64,000 nucleotides of DNA from Trifolium pratense (GCF_020283565.1 NC_060061.1:2232001-2296000); one strand, 5' to 3'; counted from the stretch's first letter, positions 47,218-58,881 are shown. Notes: a model not told the origin generated them from the letters alone. Translations and numbers: made by a program.

Positions 47218-47530
47218 GGATAAATATGTTTTTGGTCCATGTAAATATTCAAAGTTTTGTTTTTAGTCCCTCCAAAATTTTCCATTTCAAAAAATGATCC
47301 CTAATACTACATCATAGTGCCACATCACAGTGCCACGTTAGCTTCCGTTAACCCACTTAACAAGGACCATTTTCGAAAACGGAAAATTTTTCAGTAAAGT
47401 CAAAGAAAGTTGATTATTATAAAAATTTGGGATGGACAAGAATTTTTTGGGACTAATATTGGAAGAATTTTTTTTGAGGACTAAAAACAAAACTTTGAAT
47501 ATTTACAAGGACCAGAAACATATTTATCCC
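47218..47530. mobile_element. TIR element with about 50-bp inverted repeats
   Basis: GGGATAAATATGTTTTTGGT at the left is inverted as ACCAGAAACATATTTATCCC at the right. The inverted match continues through AATATTCAAAGTTTTGTTTT. It is non-coding and no clear duplication was found. Confidence 0.7.
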
Positions 47531-47599
47531 TTAATAATAAGTAAGATGAGATATCCATCACATATTTAATGAAAAATCACCACTTATTTAAATAAGTAA

Positions 47600-48125
47600 T
47601 TTTTGACCTTCAAATCTTTCAATTTGCTTTCATTCGCAACTTGAATTTGATCTTGTGTTGCTCCTGCAGGAGCCACGATAACTCCATCTTCTATGAGATT
47701 TCAATACTCTTTGGATCTCAACAAGTTTTCCATAAGCATGGACCAGTGATCGCAGTGACCATCAAATTTGGGAATTGATGATTGCAGGTAATTGCTTGAT
47801 TCCGCCAAGGAAGCTTCAAGCAAGAAAGACGATGAATCTTTGTGTAACTAACTTCGGTTAAGGACAAAGAACTGGATCAGTTTCAACCGGTAACTGATAT
47901 CAATTGTTGAGGCAAATGGAACTCATTGATTTCATTAGTGTTATGTCGGGCCTTATATAGCCAAAGCACAAGTGTACAAAACCGCTACAATAAACTAATC
48001 ACATAACCACAATAGCTTAGACCTAAAGCAACACACGCGCTAGTCCTCAAGCTTACCAAGCCAAACACACGCACTAAACCCAAGTAATACATGAATATAT
48101 ACTTATTACTAACAAATATCTAACA
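47600..48125 (-). mobile_element. Truncated Copia retrotransposon: 5' LTR, PBS and broken gag start
   Basis: On the minus strand an LTR (48125-47905) runs from TGTTAGATATTTG to CCTCAACA, with TATATAAGGCC inside. A PBS-like TTGATATCAGTTACCGG follows. A gag start (about 47840-47600) then reads SSIPKFDGHCDHWSMLMENL, with an in-frame TGA where a Trp codon is expected. The rest of the element is missing. Confidence 0.75.
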
Positions 48126-48755
48126 GAGCCAAAAAAATCCTATTTCATTTGACTAGGTTTTTTGAGGTCCGATCAGCTCAATCCCATGAGCTAATGGACC
48201 GGCTCACTATCAACGTTTAGTTCCATTTTTAAGTTTTTCAAAATGAATTTTACCGTTTAAACTTGAAAGAAATTTGAATTCACCTCGACCAATTCAATCC
48301 ACTTTTCAATGAAGACGGCAGTATTTATTTATTTTCAGTTGCCATCTGGCTGGAATATAATAATGGTATCTTTTATTGAGCTGTACTAGTAATTATTATA
48401 GCTGTAAATTATGCATGCATATCATTTCCCTCTCAACAGAAGAACCTCTTTCTTTCCTTTATGCATACAAATCCAAACATGACACATATTCATATGCATT
48501 GCGTTGGGATTAAACTTTCTTTTCTTTCTCGAGAGAGAAAGAGTTAAACCCGCAAAACCCTCAAAGTGAAAGTGAAGTCTGCTCCACATTTTTATGGCCA
48601 GCTGGATCTTATAACTTCTACCAATGTGATTGTGACGCAACTTCTTTTTCATCATAATAAATTCTATCCTTTTGCCTTTTGAGCTGTAAATTTTTACAAC
48701 TTTCATGTCCAAACAAACAAAACAAACAGAGTGAGTGGTAATTTTTCCATTTTGT

Positions 48756-48983
48756 AACCCAGTTGGGTTGGTCGATTGGTGTTGGCTTGGGCCCTTAGAG
48801 TATGCTCCTCTTAAGGTTTCAGGTTCGATTCTCACTGGTGCCAATTTCGGTGGGCTAAGTCCATACAGAGCAAAAAAATACTCTGGCTTTAAATGGGACC
48901 CCCGCAAGTGGGCGGTGGGATTGGTCCCCTTAGATTAGTCGGTCCTAAGACCGGATACCAAGTTTTCAAAAAAAAATAAAAAA
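48756..48983 (+). mobile_element. Complete SINE with 12-bp target duplication
   Basis: The 228-bp element has an A-box-like GGTCGATTGGTGTTGGC, a B-box AGGTTCGATTCTCAC, a body with GTCCTAAGACCGGATACC and an A-rich 3' tail. TTTCCATTTTGT occurs on both sides (48744-48755 and 48984-48995). Confidence 0.85.
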
Positions 48984-49031
48984 TTTCCATTTTGTTTCTT
49001 TCACAAGATAGTCATAGTAATTTGGTCTAAT

Positions 49032-49360
49032 GTTGGTGAAGGTGGTCCACCGTGAACAAGTGATCTATTAAATATGAATTTTACAAAATTCATTATTGGA
49101 TTGAAAGTTTATATTATATAGATTATCCATACATTTTTTGAAAATCATTTGATATGTTATTTAGACCCATCAAGTTTTACGTTATTTAGGAAACCGTTAA
49201 TCTTGATGTGTCTCAATAACATATTAAATGATTTTCAATTTTTCTATGAATGATCTATATGATATAAATTTTTAATCCAACGGTGAATTTTGTAAAATTC
49301 GTATTCGTTATAATGTTATTCATGACTGATCCACCATGGACCACTTGATGAAGTAGTCCA
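49032..49360. mobile_element. Fold-back MITE
   Basis: The left arm (GGTGGTCCACCGTGAACAAG, GAATTTTACAAAATTCAT) is inverted in the right arm (GAATTTTGTAAAATTCG, CCACCATGGACCACTTG). The ends are not sharply defined. Confidence 0.6.
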
Positions 49361-49398
49361 TATTATAATTTACCAGTAATTTTAGTAACATATATTCG

Positions 49399-50460
49399 GT
49401 GGTTTGAAACGTGTGAGTGTTGTATATAAACTATTCTTAATCTTAATTACCAAACGATGTGGTACTATATTTTGGTGTATCTGGAACAGTAGCCTCTGTC
49501 GAGGCTAAGGAGTTAAAGGGTGTCGACCCACGAGCATGTGCGGTTTTGTTTCCCATAGAATGCGCCAGGGGCGTCTCTGAGTTTTAGGAGACTCTGTGTA
49601 AAATTTAAAAGTAGTCCCTTAATAAAAAAAAAAATTTAAAAAAAATTATCGATTTTAATTGTATATAATATAAAAAAAATCATTTTTATTCTTGTAATCA
49701 TATAAATTATCAATATTAAACCAATTGCATTAAATCAAATAGAACAAGAAATACAAAATAATTATCTTTATATATAACGTCAAAAAGGAACATCTTAATC
49801 TAAGATTAAATTTTATGCAAAGATTAAAATGGACTAGAACTATATTTCCGAGTATAGATAACTAATCTATTGATATTCATATGATATTTTATGAACATTA
49901 ATAATATATAACTATTATTTTAGGACCTAAAATTTAACCTATTAATTTACATCTGATATTTTATGGGTATAAATAATATATAAGTAATATTATAGGACAT
50001 CAAAATTTTGAGTTGAGGCCCTCAAAATTTTGAGGCCCGATGCCGTCGCACTTGCCGCACATGTGTGCAGGCCGGCTCTGGAATGCGCCAATGTTTCAAT
50101 CTGATCTCAAGTCTACATCTCCGAAAAATTGTTCGCTTTGGGGTTAACCCATCACAGTTTTGTTGCCTCAGTAATTTGAAAAGTGTGGGTGTTGTATATA
50201 AATTACCCTTAAATAGTCTTGATTACCAAGCAATGTGAGACTATTTTGGTGCATCCGGAACATTATGTTCTGATCCGACCTCATGTCCACATCTTCGAGA
50301 GATTGTCCGCTTTGGGGTTAACCCGTCACGATTTTCCCCTTGTTAAAAAATGTTCCTCGATGATTTGAAATATGTGGGTGTTGTATATAAACTATTCTTA
50401 ACCTTGATTACCAAGCAATATGAGATTATTTTGGTGTATCCTGAGCGGTAGTTTAGTTTA
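49399..50460. repeat. Three diverged tandem copies of a TRIM/LTR-like unit
   Basis: GTGTTGTATATAAACTATTC and TTGATTACCAAGCAATGTGA-type words recur at about 49410, 50188 and 50373 in the same orientation. The hAT element at 49566-50080 sits between copies 1 and 2. Without it the unit spacing is roughly 190-250 bp. Confidence 0.6.
49566..50080 (-). mobile_element. hAT-type non-autonomous element, copy B
   Basis: The 515-bp element has ends CAGGGGCGTCTCTGAG and GTGCAGGCCGGCTCTG and a perfect 8-bp duplication GAATGCGC (49558-49565 and 50081-50088). It is homologous to 8540-9050 but inverted. Confidence 0.9.
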
Positions 50461-50992
50461 ATTAGGGCTCTAAAGACCAACCCATATATAGTGATCGAGA
50501 AGTAATCTTCATTAGCACGTAAGCAAGCAGCAAATATGAGATCCACGTACACTTTCAATAGAGAATATAAGTAAAAGTATAAAAATGAGATTAATGTACA
50601 CAACCTAACGTGTACAATGAGAAGATTCACACACAAAAAAGAAGAGAAGATAATATAAAAAATTTAAAAAATGTCTATATATTAAATATCAATATTAATA
50701 TTATATTACTATGATAAATAACTTCTAATCCTCGTATATACATACATAAATCTCATTCACATAAACCTACATTGTTAATTAATTACTTAAACCACCAGCC
50801 TTGACTCATGTTGCCAATAAAAGCCCCACCGGTCATAAACTATTGTCGTTTCCACACGTGTATCATCATGAACCGTTTGATCTCATCATCACACCGATGA
50901 TCACTGACCACACAATAACATTAGATATTTTCTTCTACCCTACTCAACCACCACCGACACACAAAAACCTTCATACACAACTCCGTACACAA
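50461..50992. other. Intergenic DNA downstream of the aspartic protease gene
   Basis: No gene is seen. The last part before 50993 should contain the 3' UTR of the minus-strand protease. Confidence 0.45.
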
Positions 50993-52321
50993 TCACTTCC
51001 CTAATCTGCTACAATCATCCTTACCAAATCCCACCCTACGATTCACCAGATCAAATTCCACCCATAGATTTTGTTGATGAAAATTCCCAATAATATTACT
51101 CGCCGCACCTAATTTATCTGAACTTCCAATTCCAACACAGTGGACCCCACCACCCACGTCAGCAAGTACTCTTTCCTTTGGAATCACAATTTCCACCCCT
51201 TTCTCAAATTCAAAAACCATCTCACCTATCAACCGTCCGATTTCAATAGCATTTTTACTATCGAAACACATGTCAGCTACTCCACCGTACACGTAACCAT
51301 TCTTAATTCTCGGCCCCACAGCTTTAACCACTACTTCCCGCACTTTATCGTAAGCTTCACCAACAAAATAACTGAACTCGGATCCGGAGTCAATCATGGT
51401 TTGACCCGACCCACCAGCATCCGCACGAAAAACTGCCGGCGAGATGTTTAGTTTCTTCCCAGCAATTCTGATCCCTTGCATAGGGATAGTATAAGCTAAT
51501 GGGTCAAGATTCGGCATGCGTTGACGTGGAGAAAAATTCACCATTCCAATGTACTTGAACCATTTCGAATTCGGGTTGTTACCGAGGTAAAAAGATCCGG
51601 TAGGAGATAAACCGGGTCGGGTTTGTGTTTGAGTTTGACGAGTGGGTACACAGTAGGAGAATTTAGTAATTCTTGATTGATGAGCGAAGGATAACCTTCC
51701 GAGATTCATTCCTAAAATACCCCTGGGGTCAGTAGATTCTGTAGCGCAACCGAGAATTAAAGGAGGGGTAGAAACGGAACGAGAAAATGTGAATTTTTCT
51801 CTGACGAGATTACCCTCAGCGTAAGTACCGTCAGCGTAAAAGTAGGAGTAATGGCAGAGACGGTTTTGGTCACAAGAAGTTGGGAGGGTAAAATCGGGAA
51901 TTCGTGGTTTACAAAGAGGGTGAGTGCAAGGTAAATTAGAGAAAGTTGAAGAGAGAGAAGGATTAAACGACGCCGTTGGAGGTTGTTTTTTTTGACACTG
52001 AATCCATGAAAGTTGGCTACCTGTGTCCAACACCATTTGTTGAGTTTGAGGTGGTGTTCCAATGGGAAGATTAACGATGAGAGCCATCGAATATTTGAAT
52101 GAAAATTTGTAGTTATAAGAAGGTACTGTTGTTTTGTTTAGTGTGCTGTTGTTGGGTTTTCTTGAAGATGAAGATGAAAATAGTTGAGATGTGTATAGCA
52201 TTTTTGAGGTTGTGTTTGTTGTAAGAGAGAGTGATGTTAAAGGGAAAGAGAGTGAGAGTGAAGTTGTTTGTTGAGAAGGGTTGATGAAGAAGAAAAGAAA
52301 GAGGAAGAAAAACAGAAACAT
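50993..52321 (-). CDS. Secreted pepsin-like (A1) aspartic protease, intronless
   Basis: 442 aa from the ATG at 52321. The longer open frame upstream begins with a TTG, so this methionine is the likely start. Residues 1-13 are a strongly hydrophobic signal (MFLFFFLFLFFFI). The two catalytic motifs are D99-T-G-S (VLDTGSQLSW) and D311-S-G-S (MIDSGSEFSY). Cysteine-rich stretches such as CTHPLCKPR and CHYSYFYADGTYAEG match the atypical plant aspartic proteases related to Arabidopsis PCS1, which lack the plant-specific insert. NIIGNFHQQNLWVEFDL near the C-terminus is typical. It probably acts in the secretory pathway or apoplast; the substrate is unknown. A TATATATA box lies about 100 bp upstream. 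Confidence 0.93.
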   Translation of the reverse strand: MFLFFFLFLFFFINPSQQTTSLSLSFPLTSLSLTTNTTSKMLYTSQLFSSSSSRKPNNSTLNKTTVPSYNYKFSFKYSMALIVNLPIGTPPQTQQMVLDTGSQLSWIQCQKKQPPTASFNPSLSSTFSNLPCTHPLCKPRIPDFTLPTSCDQNRLCHYSYFYADGTYAEGNLVREKFTFSRSVSTPPLILGCATESTDPRGILGMNLGRLSFAHQSRITKFSYCVPTRQTQTQTRPGLSPTGSFYLGNNPNSKWFKYIGMVNFSPRQRMPNLDPLAYTIPMQGIRIAGKKLNISPAVFRADAGGSGQTMIDSGSEFSYFVGEAYDKVREVVVKAVGPRIKNGYVYGGVADMCFDSKNAIEIGRLIGEMVFEFEKGVEIVIPKERVLADVGGGVHCVGIGSSDKLGAASNIIGNFHQQNLWVEFDLVNRRVGFGKDDCSRLGK

Positions 52322-52339
52322 TTTGTTTTGACAATGTTG

Positions 52340-52366
52340 TAACAATAACAATAACAATAACAATGA
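52340..52366. repeat. AACAAT/ATTGTT microsatellite in the protease 5' UTR
   Basis: Four to five AACAAT units lie between the TATA box and the ATG of the minus-strand protease gene. They create an open upstream frame with no ATG. Confidence 0.7.
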
Positions 52367-52419
52367 CAAGGTTATTTTGTTGTGTGTTTTTGAGGTTTTG
52401 GTTTGTGTTGTGTTGGGTT

Positions 52420-52432
52420 GGTATATATAGGG
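52420..52432 (-). promoter_or_regulatory. TATA box of the aspartic protease gene
   Basis: CCCCTATATATACC reads on the minus strand about 100 bp before the ATG at 52321. Position and sequence fit a plant TATA box. Confidence 0.55.
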
Positions 52433-54138
52433 GTGAAAAAGTTATAGTGGTGGGAAGTAGGAAAGAAGTGAAATGGGAGGAAAGAAAAGGAAGAGAGGAA
52501 AGAGCCAAAAAAGAAGACGCGTTTTGTTCGGTTGGGGGTGGGGTGGATCAGATAATTATTCTTAGGCAAAGACATGAACTTAGATCTTTTTTTCTCTCTA
52601 CACTTCTTGTGATCATAGACAATTCAATTTGGAAGGTGTGTTTTTAATTAATGATTTTGTGTTTCATTTATGTGAATGACCATGTGTCGTATGATTGTGT
52701 CTCTCAATACAGTTCCCTACTTTATTTTATTGGATGGACGTTGTTTGAGGTTTACTCCTAGGGTGATTTCACTGCGATTTGATTCGGTTTTGAGCATAAA
52801 AGTTATTTAAATCGCGAGAAAAAAATACATGTGGTTTGATTTGGTTAGCTTTTAAAAAGTCATTCAAACCAAATCAATGTGGTTAGGATTGGTTCAGTTT
52901 GTGTGGTTTATCGCGATATAAAAAATATGACAATATTATCAATTTATTACAAAATAAATATAAAATTTTTTAATTTATTTTATTATTTACTTGATATAAT
53001 ATGCATATACAATGATTGATTCGGTTTGGGGTTTTACTTTTGGACAAAACTATATCGGAGAGATATAACGCGATAATATTTTTATATTCGAAAATAAAAT
53101 TGGTATTTTTGTATTTTTTATAGTTGTACTGTGAACAAAAGTTGTCCTGTGATTTAGTGAGAGACAAAAAAATCTTGTTTTTGTCGTGTCCCTTGCTACC
53201 TAATTTGTTCAGTCTCATAACCAGTTTCAAATCAAACAGGGTACAACAAAAGTTGTTCAATCTAGTCTTATGTTTTTTAGCAAATCAAACGCATATTTAA
53301 AAAAGTTATGGAGATTAAAAATGTTAATTGTAATATTAAATTTGTTGATAACTGATATTATTTTTATATTTTTACCCTTTAAGAAAGAGAATGAGTTAAT
53401 ATTTTTCTATAGTATTTATTTGCATAAACCGTTTCACAGGCTTAAAATTATTTGCATAAATGTTTCACATAAGGTAAAAAATAAGTCAATTCAAACGGAT
53501 CATAAATTTTGATTATGAATATTAAGAGTCTTTTATTGAATGAGAGGTGACTTAAAAATATGTTTATTATTGAGGGTAATTCTTATTTTTTAACAATATG
53601 TATTTTGATTAAAAATTGACACAAGAAACTATTTTAACCGATAAATGTATAGTTAAGGACCTAAGAGGATAAAAAGTTACGTAGGGAGCAAAACATACTT
53701 AACAATTTAGTTAAAAGAACAAAAGAATTTTTCTTTTATAATCAAAATAAAGGACCAAAAAATAATCTTGTCAATATCAAATTCAAGACCAAAGAAATCT
53801 ACAAAAAAAATACATATATATAAGACCAACTTAAATATTTATTCTGATTCGGAGGGATTTTTTTTTCTTGTTATGTCATGTTCATTCTTTTGTCAAATTT
53901 CTAAACAGAAGAGGAAAATGCAGTGTATCTGCACATGCTTTTAATCAGTTAGCAACGGCGTTACATTTAATATTAATTTTGAATAATCAATTTTGTTGTT
54001 GCATCAATTTGCTCATGGGTCATGCATGCTAACAAAAATTTATATTAAAAATAATATTTGGGTAAGATAAATGTATGGATAATTAAGTAGTGTTCGAGTT
54101 CTTTGGTGCACATGTTAACATGATCTTTTTTATATTTA
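52433..54138. other. AT-rich intergenic DNA
   Basis: No gene is seen. The first part should hold the protease promoter. Some words at 52760-52920 (GTGGTTTGATTTGGTTAGC and ATTGGTTCAGTTTGTGTGG) look like a degenerate dispersed repeat without ends. Confidence 0.45.
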
Positions 54139-54140
54139 TA

Positions 54141-54399
54141 CTCCCTCCGTCTCAAAAAGAATGACCCATTTTGAATATATGCACTATTCATATATATTGT
54201 TTTGACCATATTTTTCTACTAATAAATAAAAATAAATATTAACATATAAGATGTTGTTAGATTCGTCTCGATGAGTATTTTCAAAATATCAATTTTTTAT
54301 AATTTTTACTATTATACAATTAAAGATATTAGTCGCCAAAGTTATGCATTGGCATGCGTGTTTCGGTCAACTGGGTCATTCTTTTTGGGACGGAGGGAG
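54141..54399. mobile_element. Stowaway-like MITE, copy 3
   Basis: CTCCCTCCGTCTCAAAAAGA and TCTTTTTGGGACGGAGGGAG are the TIRs, flanked by TA. The interior shares CGTCTCGATGAGTATTTTCA and GTTATGCATTGGCATG words with copies 1 and 2. Confidence 0.85.
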
Positions 54400-54563
54400 T
54401 AGAAGGTTAATTAGATAAGATAAATGTATAGGTAACTAAATAGTGTTTCGCAACGTCGGTCGTTAGTCTAGTTGACAATCCTATCCAATAAGAAAAGTAA
54501 GTAGAGTCAATAGAATTCAAACATATGACTTATGACGATTGTTTAGAGCACCCACCTCCCTCC

Positions 54564-54746
54564 GAGATACTTTTATGTGGTCACGTGGCTAAATAATTTG
54601 AATTTGCTCACACTCATAAAACTATATAAAATCATTTAATAATTTTTAAAAAAATATTATTTAATTATTTTTTAAATCATTATTTCACTTTTGTGAGTGT
54701 GACCAAATTCAAATTATTTGGTCACGTGACCACACAAGAATATCTC
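54564..54746. mobile_element. Fold-back MITE containing inverted CACGTG words
   Basis: GAGATACTTTTATGTGGTCA at the left is inverted as TGACCACACAAGAATATCTC at the right. The pairing continues through AAATAATTTGAATTTG. Confidence 0.7.
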
Positions 54747-54866
54747 CCTCCTGTGGGGGTCTCATCCTCGGGCATATCTGTTCCAGAGAGATATCAAGGA
54801 GAGATTTGCTCCTATGGGAAATTCTTCCCTTGCTTGATTTTCCCCAAACATGGTTAAAGAAATAAA

Positions 54867-55045
54867 AGTATTTTTTTTTAACCATTAGTATTTGGCCTAC
54901 TGGACTGCCTAATTTAGTTCAGATCTTAATTCTGGCATCAAATAGTTCCAGTCCCTCTCGATCGCAGTTACGGGGAATCGAACTGTGGTCCACCACTTCT
55001 CCTTACCAAGTTCGTCGTCAATCACCACTAAATTATCTAACGAAT
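54867..55045 (-). mobile_element. SINE, minus orientation
   Basis: On the minus strand a B-box GTTCGATTCCCC precedes the words GTAACTGCGATCGAGAGGG and GGCAGTCCAGTAGGCC. The element ends in an A-run (T-run at 54871 on the plus strand). AAAAGTA on both sides is a possible short duplication. Confidence 0.65.
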
Positions 55046-55120
55046 GGTAATAACAAAAGTAGAGAAGATTCTTTTAAAAAATTTTAATGCAATGGATGCA
55101 CTACTTTTAAGATAATATAG

Positions 55121-55275
55121 CTATAACTCAATTGATGGTGAGAATGAAATGAACATGTACTTGAACTCTAGGATAGATGGTTCGATTTTCACGGAAGACA
55201 AAAACTCTACCAGTGAGGGGAGTAGAGAAGATCGTGATGTGACAATCGCGTGAAAATGACCCAGACTGTTACAAA
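55121..55275 (+). mobile_element. SINE, copy of a second family
   Basis: A-box-like AGCTATAACTCAATTGATGG and B-box ATGGTTCGATTTTCACGG are followed by AAAACTCTACCAGTGAGGG. The same order occurs inverted at 55640-55770. Confidence 0.6.
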
Positions 55276-55639
55276 AAAAATGCACTTTTTTTGTAACATC
55301 CCGGGTCTCACACCTCGCGTATAGTAGGTGGTCTGACACTGTATATAGAGACGGATCTAGACCCGATTTATTGGTATGGCTAAAAAAACATGTTCACTAA
55401 TTTTATAGTTGAAAAAAAATCATGTATGTAGATTTTCCGAAGAAATAGCTTTATCTCTTGAAAATACAGGAAAAAATAACACTACCCTACAGGAACCGAA
55501 CACACAACCATTGTAAAGGGGGCGCTGCTTACCCACTACACCATAAACAATTTCGTGATAAAATTTGTTGTATATATATATATAATCCTAAGTAACAAAA
55601 GTATGAACATATACCTACTAAAAATTGAAAATTCTGGTG

Positions 55640-55770
55640 TGGCTATCACAATTTTCTCCACCCCCTTTCTAGTAGAGCTTTTTGCCTTCCGTGAAAATCG
55701 AATCATGTACATACCCTAAAATTCAAGTAGATATTCAGTCCATTTACACTACCAGTTGAGCTTGTTCACA
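55640..55770 (-). mobile_element. SINE, inverted second copy
   Basis: The minus strand reads GCTCAACTGGTAGTG, then ATGATTCGATTTTCACGG, then AAAGCTCTACTAGAAAGGG, the order seen at 55121-55275. Confidence 0.6.
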
Positions 55771-56379
55771 CAAAGTCCACACTAAACATCACACAAAACT
55801 TAAAAATTGTGAAGGAATGAGCCATAGGAGTATATATGCGACTTGTTAAAGTGGAAGCATATATACTAAAGTGTAGTGCATGCGCGCGTAGAGAGGTACA
55901 TGTCGTGAAACCCAATGACAATGGAGTTAGTAAGATACGATTTTGGTGCAACCTAGAGTAGAGTGTCATTTGGTTTGGTGCAAGTGGGATATTCATGTTT
56001 TTATTGTAGTAGTCAACTACAAACAGCTGGTTCCAAGCTTGCAACAAGAAGAAGCCGTAATACACCATTAATTATCATTGGTAATGGTCATATATAGGGG
56101 AGGTGTAATTCAAAACTCCTTGATAGTGATACAATACAACTTCTAGTGCTCACCCCACAGCCACACATTTTTCAATTGGGTATTTGGTCAAATAACCTCA
56201 CGGTCTAGAAAACAACTGTAGTCTTTTAGGTACTCCACCATATTTGAAGTGAGATGAGTAGATTAAGCTGTTAAATTAGTTGAATTAATGGTCAAATCCA
56301 GAATTAATGTCCTTATCAGGTGTAAAAATTAATTTAACAATTAACATATTAATAATTTACCATTAAAAAAAAAGGTCAT
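55771..56379. other. Intergenic DNA, nothing recognised
   Basis: No convincing gene, RNA or repeat with clear ends was seen. Confidence 0.45.
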
Positions 56380-56539
56380 GTTAACCGGTGCCCCCGGGGC
56401 ATTGGTTAAGGAAACCAAAAAAGAAAATTTTAAAATTGAAAATAACACTTTTTAGACTTTCGAGGCGTTGACTGCACAAACTTCAATATGATATTACTAT
56501 ATTTGGTTCCTTAAACAGTTCCCCGGGGCACTGTTTAGC
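56380..56539. mobile_element. Small MITE with CCCCGGGG-containing TIRs
   Basis: TGTTAACCGGTGCCCCCGGG at the left is matched, inverted, by CCCCGGGGCACTGTTTAGCA at the right. The 160-bp element is non-coding. Confidence 0.7.
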
Positions 56540-57162
56540 ATTTTCCAAAAAAAAAAATATTCCACATTTGATCCGCAAAAATATAAGTTATGAATAAAAC
56601 AATTCCAATTGTAAGGTTTTTGATTTTGACACTGTTTTTGGGACCGGACAAACTTTGGGTTAATGTATATATTGGGCATATATTGAAATTTGTGTCCCTC
56701 ATTAAATCAATGAACATTTTTTCTCACTAAACTATTAAACAACTTTTTGTTCTTTGCATAAATTGTCTAAAATATTAAAGTAATATTTTATTCATCAAAC
56801 ATAGTATAAGACAAATTTTGTTTGTTATATCATATACCGATATGTCTGGTACTTATCTTTTATAAATTAAAAGAATCCTTAGTTTCAAATTTCAATACTT
56901 ACTTACTCATCTCATGCGGTTTTGAACAAAAAATCTTAGTTTTGTCCTAAACTAATTCTTTAAAAATTTTAGTTTTGCTCTAAGCTAATTCATAAAAATA
57001 TAAAAAAAAAAATTCGCTAAAGCCCATACAACTGTCTAGACTTGCTGGGCCTTGGCTCCGCCCATGTTCAGATGCAATTGTGTAAAAAATGTTGATTTTT
57101 TTTTTTTAAATATTCATTTGTCATTTTCAAATTAAAGTTTAAACTAGCACAGTGTAATATAC
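56540..57162. other. AT-rich intergenic DNA
   Basis: Nothing recognised. Confidence 0.4.
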
Positions 57163-57167
57163 CTCAA

Positions 57168-57521
57168 TCTTAGATTTTATATTGGGCCTAACTCATCCCT
57201 ACAAAACCGGCTTGTAAGGTGAGGATTGTCTCTAGTATATAAACACTTAGTCAGACCATCTCTCAACCGATGTGGAACTCTTAACACACCCCCTCACGCC
57301 CAACACTATTGGGCTTGGTGCGTGGATATAAACGGTGGGTGGCCCGATAGCGGAAACCTGATAACAGGTGGCCCATCGGATAGTGGAGAGGCTCTGATAA
57401 CATCTTAGATTTTATATAGGGCCTAACTCATCCCTACAAAACCGACTTGTAAGGTGAAGATTGCCTCTAGTATATAAACACTTAGTCAGACCATCTCTCA
57501 ACCGATGTGGGACTCTTAACA
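57168..57521 (-). mobile_element. Complete TRIM retroelement (354 bp)
   Basis: Two 119-bp LTRs (57521-57403 and 57286-57168 on the minus strand) start TGTTAAGAGT and end AATCTAAGA. A PBS TGTTATCAGAGCC (57402-57390) follows the first LTR. A polypurine tract GTGAGGGGGTG precedes the second. A 5-bp duplication CTCAA flanks the element (57163-57167 and 57522-57526). It has no coding capacity, so it depends on enzymes from other elements. It is the reference copy for five degraded relatives in this window. Confidence 0.92.
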
Positions 57522-57526
57522 CTCAA

Positions 57527-58713
57527 TTTATCGTTTAAAAAGAAATACGTGATTTTTATTAATCAAAAATTTCTTACATGAATATTTTATTTTATTGAGT
57601 TAAAAAATATGTGATCTTTGTATGACTTATTGATGTTATTTATCAAAATGACAAATTTTACGTTCTAAATGTTATTTACTGGCATTTTTTATGTTTTTAA
57701 GATTTAAATAACTGACTTATTTATGTTTTTAAATTTTACGTTCTAAATGACTTATTTATGTTTTTTTTTTTAAAAATTTAAATAACTGATGATTCTTTTT
57801 TAATATTAGGGCTCAATTTTGAAGATAAGAACAAAATCACAAAATTGTTTAAGACAGTCCGACTATGTATAAAATATGGAAAATTCTATGGTACATTCCT
57901 TAGTTGGAATGTTTTGGTACATTCCAAAACTGGCCAATAAGGATGCAGTGTTGACCAACTTTGAATAATATGATACAACCTTTATGTATGGTACTTACCA
58001 TGGAACTTACCATCTTTTAATATTTCAATTAAGTCCCTTACATATTAAAACTTACACAATTACCCCAATATTTATATTTTGTTAATTTTAATTATGAATG
58101 TAAAATCAATTAAAACTAAAATTAAATAATAAAACAAAAACATGACAAATTAACTTTTGAATTTTTTTTCAATCAAACATCGTTTTCCTTCTTCTGAGGT
58201 TGTGTTCATTACCAGCAAATACACAACATCATCATCTTCTGAGTTTGAGTTGGTGTTCATCACCAACAAAGTGTAAACAACAACATTAACCTCCAATACG
58301 TTCGCCATTGTTGGACGAACTTGCTAGCTCATCGTTTTCCTCTTATGAGTTTGAAAGAAACTCCATTCGACGGTGAGTTTGTGGAAGAAGTTTGCGTGTG
58401 CGTTTGCATAAGGTAAATACGAAACAGAAATAGTTTGCGTGTGCATAAGAATTAATTTGATTTCAATTTGGGAATTAGGGTTTATGCAGAAAATCAGTTT
58501 GATTTCGTTTGGGAGTTAGGGTTCATGCTGAAATTGAATTGCAGTTTTATTTGTAATTAGTTATTAAGAATTAGTTTGATTTTCAATTTGGGAATTAGAT
58601 TTAATTTGTTTTATGTATAAAATTAGTCGTGTGTATAAATTTGATTTTCAGTTGTGTTAGTTACCTTTCATTTTGTTTATGAATTTTGGAGGTATTGTTT
58701 TTGAAGGTGACAA
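57527..58713. other. Intergenic DNA and 5' region of the FAR1-related gene
   Basis: 57880-57960 has repeated TGGTACATTCC words without clear element ends. TTTCAG at about 58724-58729, just before the ATG, looks like the acceptor of a 5' UTR intron. Confidence 0.45.
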
Positions 58714-58881
58714 TTGTTGTGTTTCAGGTTCACAACAATGGCAAAAATTGATGAATCTCTAGATGTTGATTCGAATGAAGTTAGTTCAACCGATAGTCAT
58801 ACATCTGATGATGAGGATTCCAGCTATTCGGTGTCCGGTGGGCATGATAGGTCAGATGATGGCGATGATACTGGTGACCAC

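Noticed and set aside
52322..52369. 16 extra N-terminal residues for the aspartic protease
   Set aside because: The longer frame begins with TTG and consists of the microsatellite; the ATG at 52321 directly starts a signal peptide.
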